DNA of 32,246 nucleotides, taken from positions 1 to 32,246 of the forward strand of contig CAYMLL010000046.1 in NCBI GenBank assembly GCA_964390645.1, read 5' to 3'. Below are positions 32,170 through 32,246 of this stretch, piece after piece (the stretch's first letter is position 1; each line of letters starts with the position of its first letter). The notes beneath the pieces were generated by a model that saw only the letters and a program-made list of their open reading frames with translations, ran no database searches and had not been told where the DNA came from. Origin of the DNA: CAYMLL01 sp964390645. GTDB taxonomy: Bacteria > Planctomycetota > UBA8108. Position numbers and translations under genes: made by a program.

Positions 32170-32246
32170 GGCCTCGTAGCTCAGTTGTATAGAGCGGCTG
32201 TCTCCGGAACAGCAGGTCGCAGGTTAGAGTCCTGCCGGGGTCACCA
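32170..32246 (+). tRNA. tRNA-Arg(CCG)
   Basis: Full cloverleaf with encoded CCA. The acceptor stem GGCCTCG/CGGGGTC has seven pairs including two G-U. TA is at positions 8-9. The D-stem is GCTC/GAGC with loop AGTTGTATA. The anticodon stem GCTGT/ACAGC carries loop CTCCGGA, so the anticodon is CCG, reading CGG (Arg). The variable loop is AGGTC, and the T-stem GCAGG/CCTGC has loop TTAGAGT. Position 19 is T instead of G and position 56 is A instead of C, so the usual G19-C56 tertiary pair appears replaced by U19-A56. The last base is the window end. Confidence 0.92.

Overview
High-GC bacterial chromosome of about 32 kb with densely packed genes, many GTG/TTG starts, no phage, IS or CRISPR signal, and one tRNA at the right edge. 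The gene content (DUF2270 protein, FHA proteins, a sigma-54 activator, large planctomycete-style pseudopilin genes, an MlaEFD-type transporter) fits an uncultured Gram-negative-type bacterium, perhaps Planctomycetota or a neighbouring lineage. That placement is inferred from gene style alone and is weak.

Left part (1-9130). Three small membrane-protein genes run rightward: DUF2270, a membrane zinc-ribbon protein and a DUF420-like protein. They converge on a squalene/phytoene-synthase gene. Divergent from that is a four-gene operon: an MlaE/MlaF/MlaD-type lipid ABC transporter plus a possible lipoprotein. It converges, with a 3-base gap, on an unrecognised 431-aa gene carrying a Cys/His cluster. 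A divergent PBP4-type D-Ala-D-Ala carboxypeptidase follows, with a good sigma-70 promoter.

Centre (9355-29823). A sigma-54 activator (FHA-GAF-AAA+-Fis) precedes a run of ten co-directional genes, nearly all overlapping or separated by fewer than about 35 bases. They encode an FHA-FHA-TM-beta-sandwich-helical-repeat protein, a PilM-PilN fusion (interrupted by an in-frame TAG), PilO-like and small bitopic proteins, a TPR-LamG protein, and five pseudopilins in the order G-H-K-J-I. The GspK-like protein is 2110 aa. This is the assembly platform and pseudopilus of a type II secretion/type IV pilus-like machine. The secretin, the ATPases, PilC/GspF and the prepilin peptidase are not in the window. 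Four extracytoplasmic proteins of the run carry carbohydrate-binding-like beta-sandwich domains, two of them inside pseudopilins. This is the most novel-looking system here.

Right part (29861-32246). A leftward cluster encodes a PTS EIIA-like protein, a CoA-binding protein and DNA polymerase III delta (holA). Divergent from it is a tRNA-Arg(CCG) with its own sigma-70 promoter and an apparent G19-C56 to U19-A56 double change.

All calls come from reading the sequence. No database search was run.
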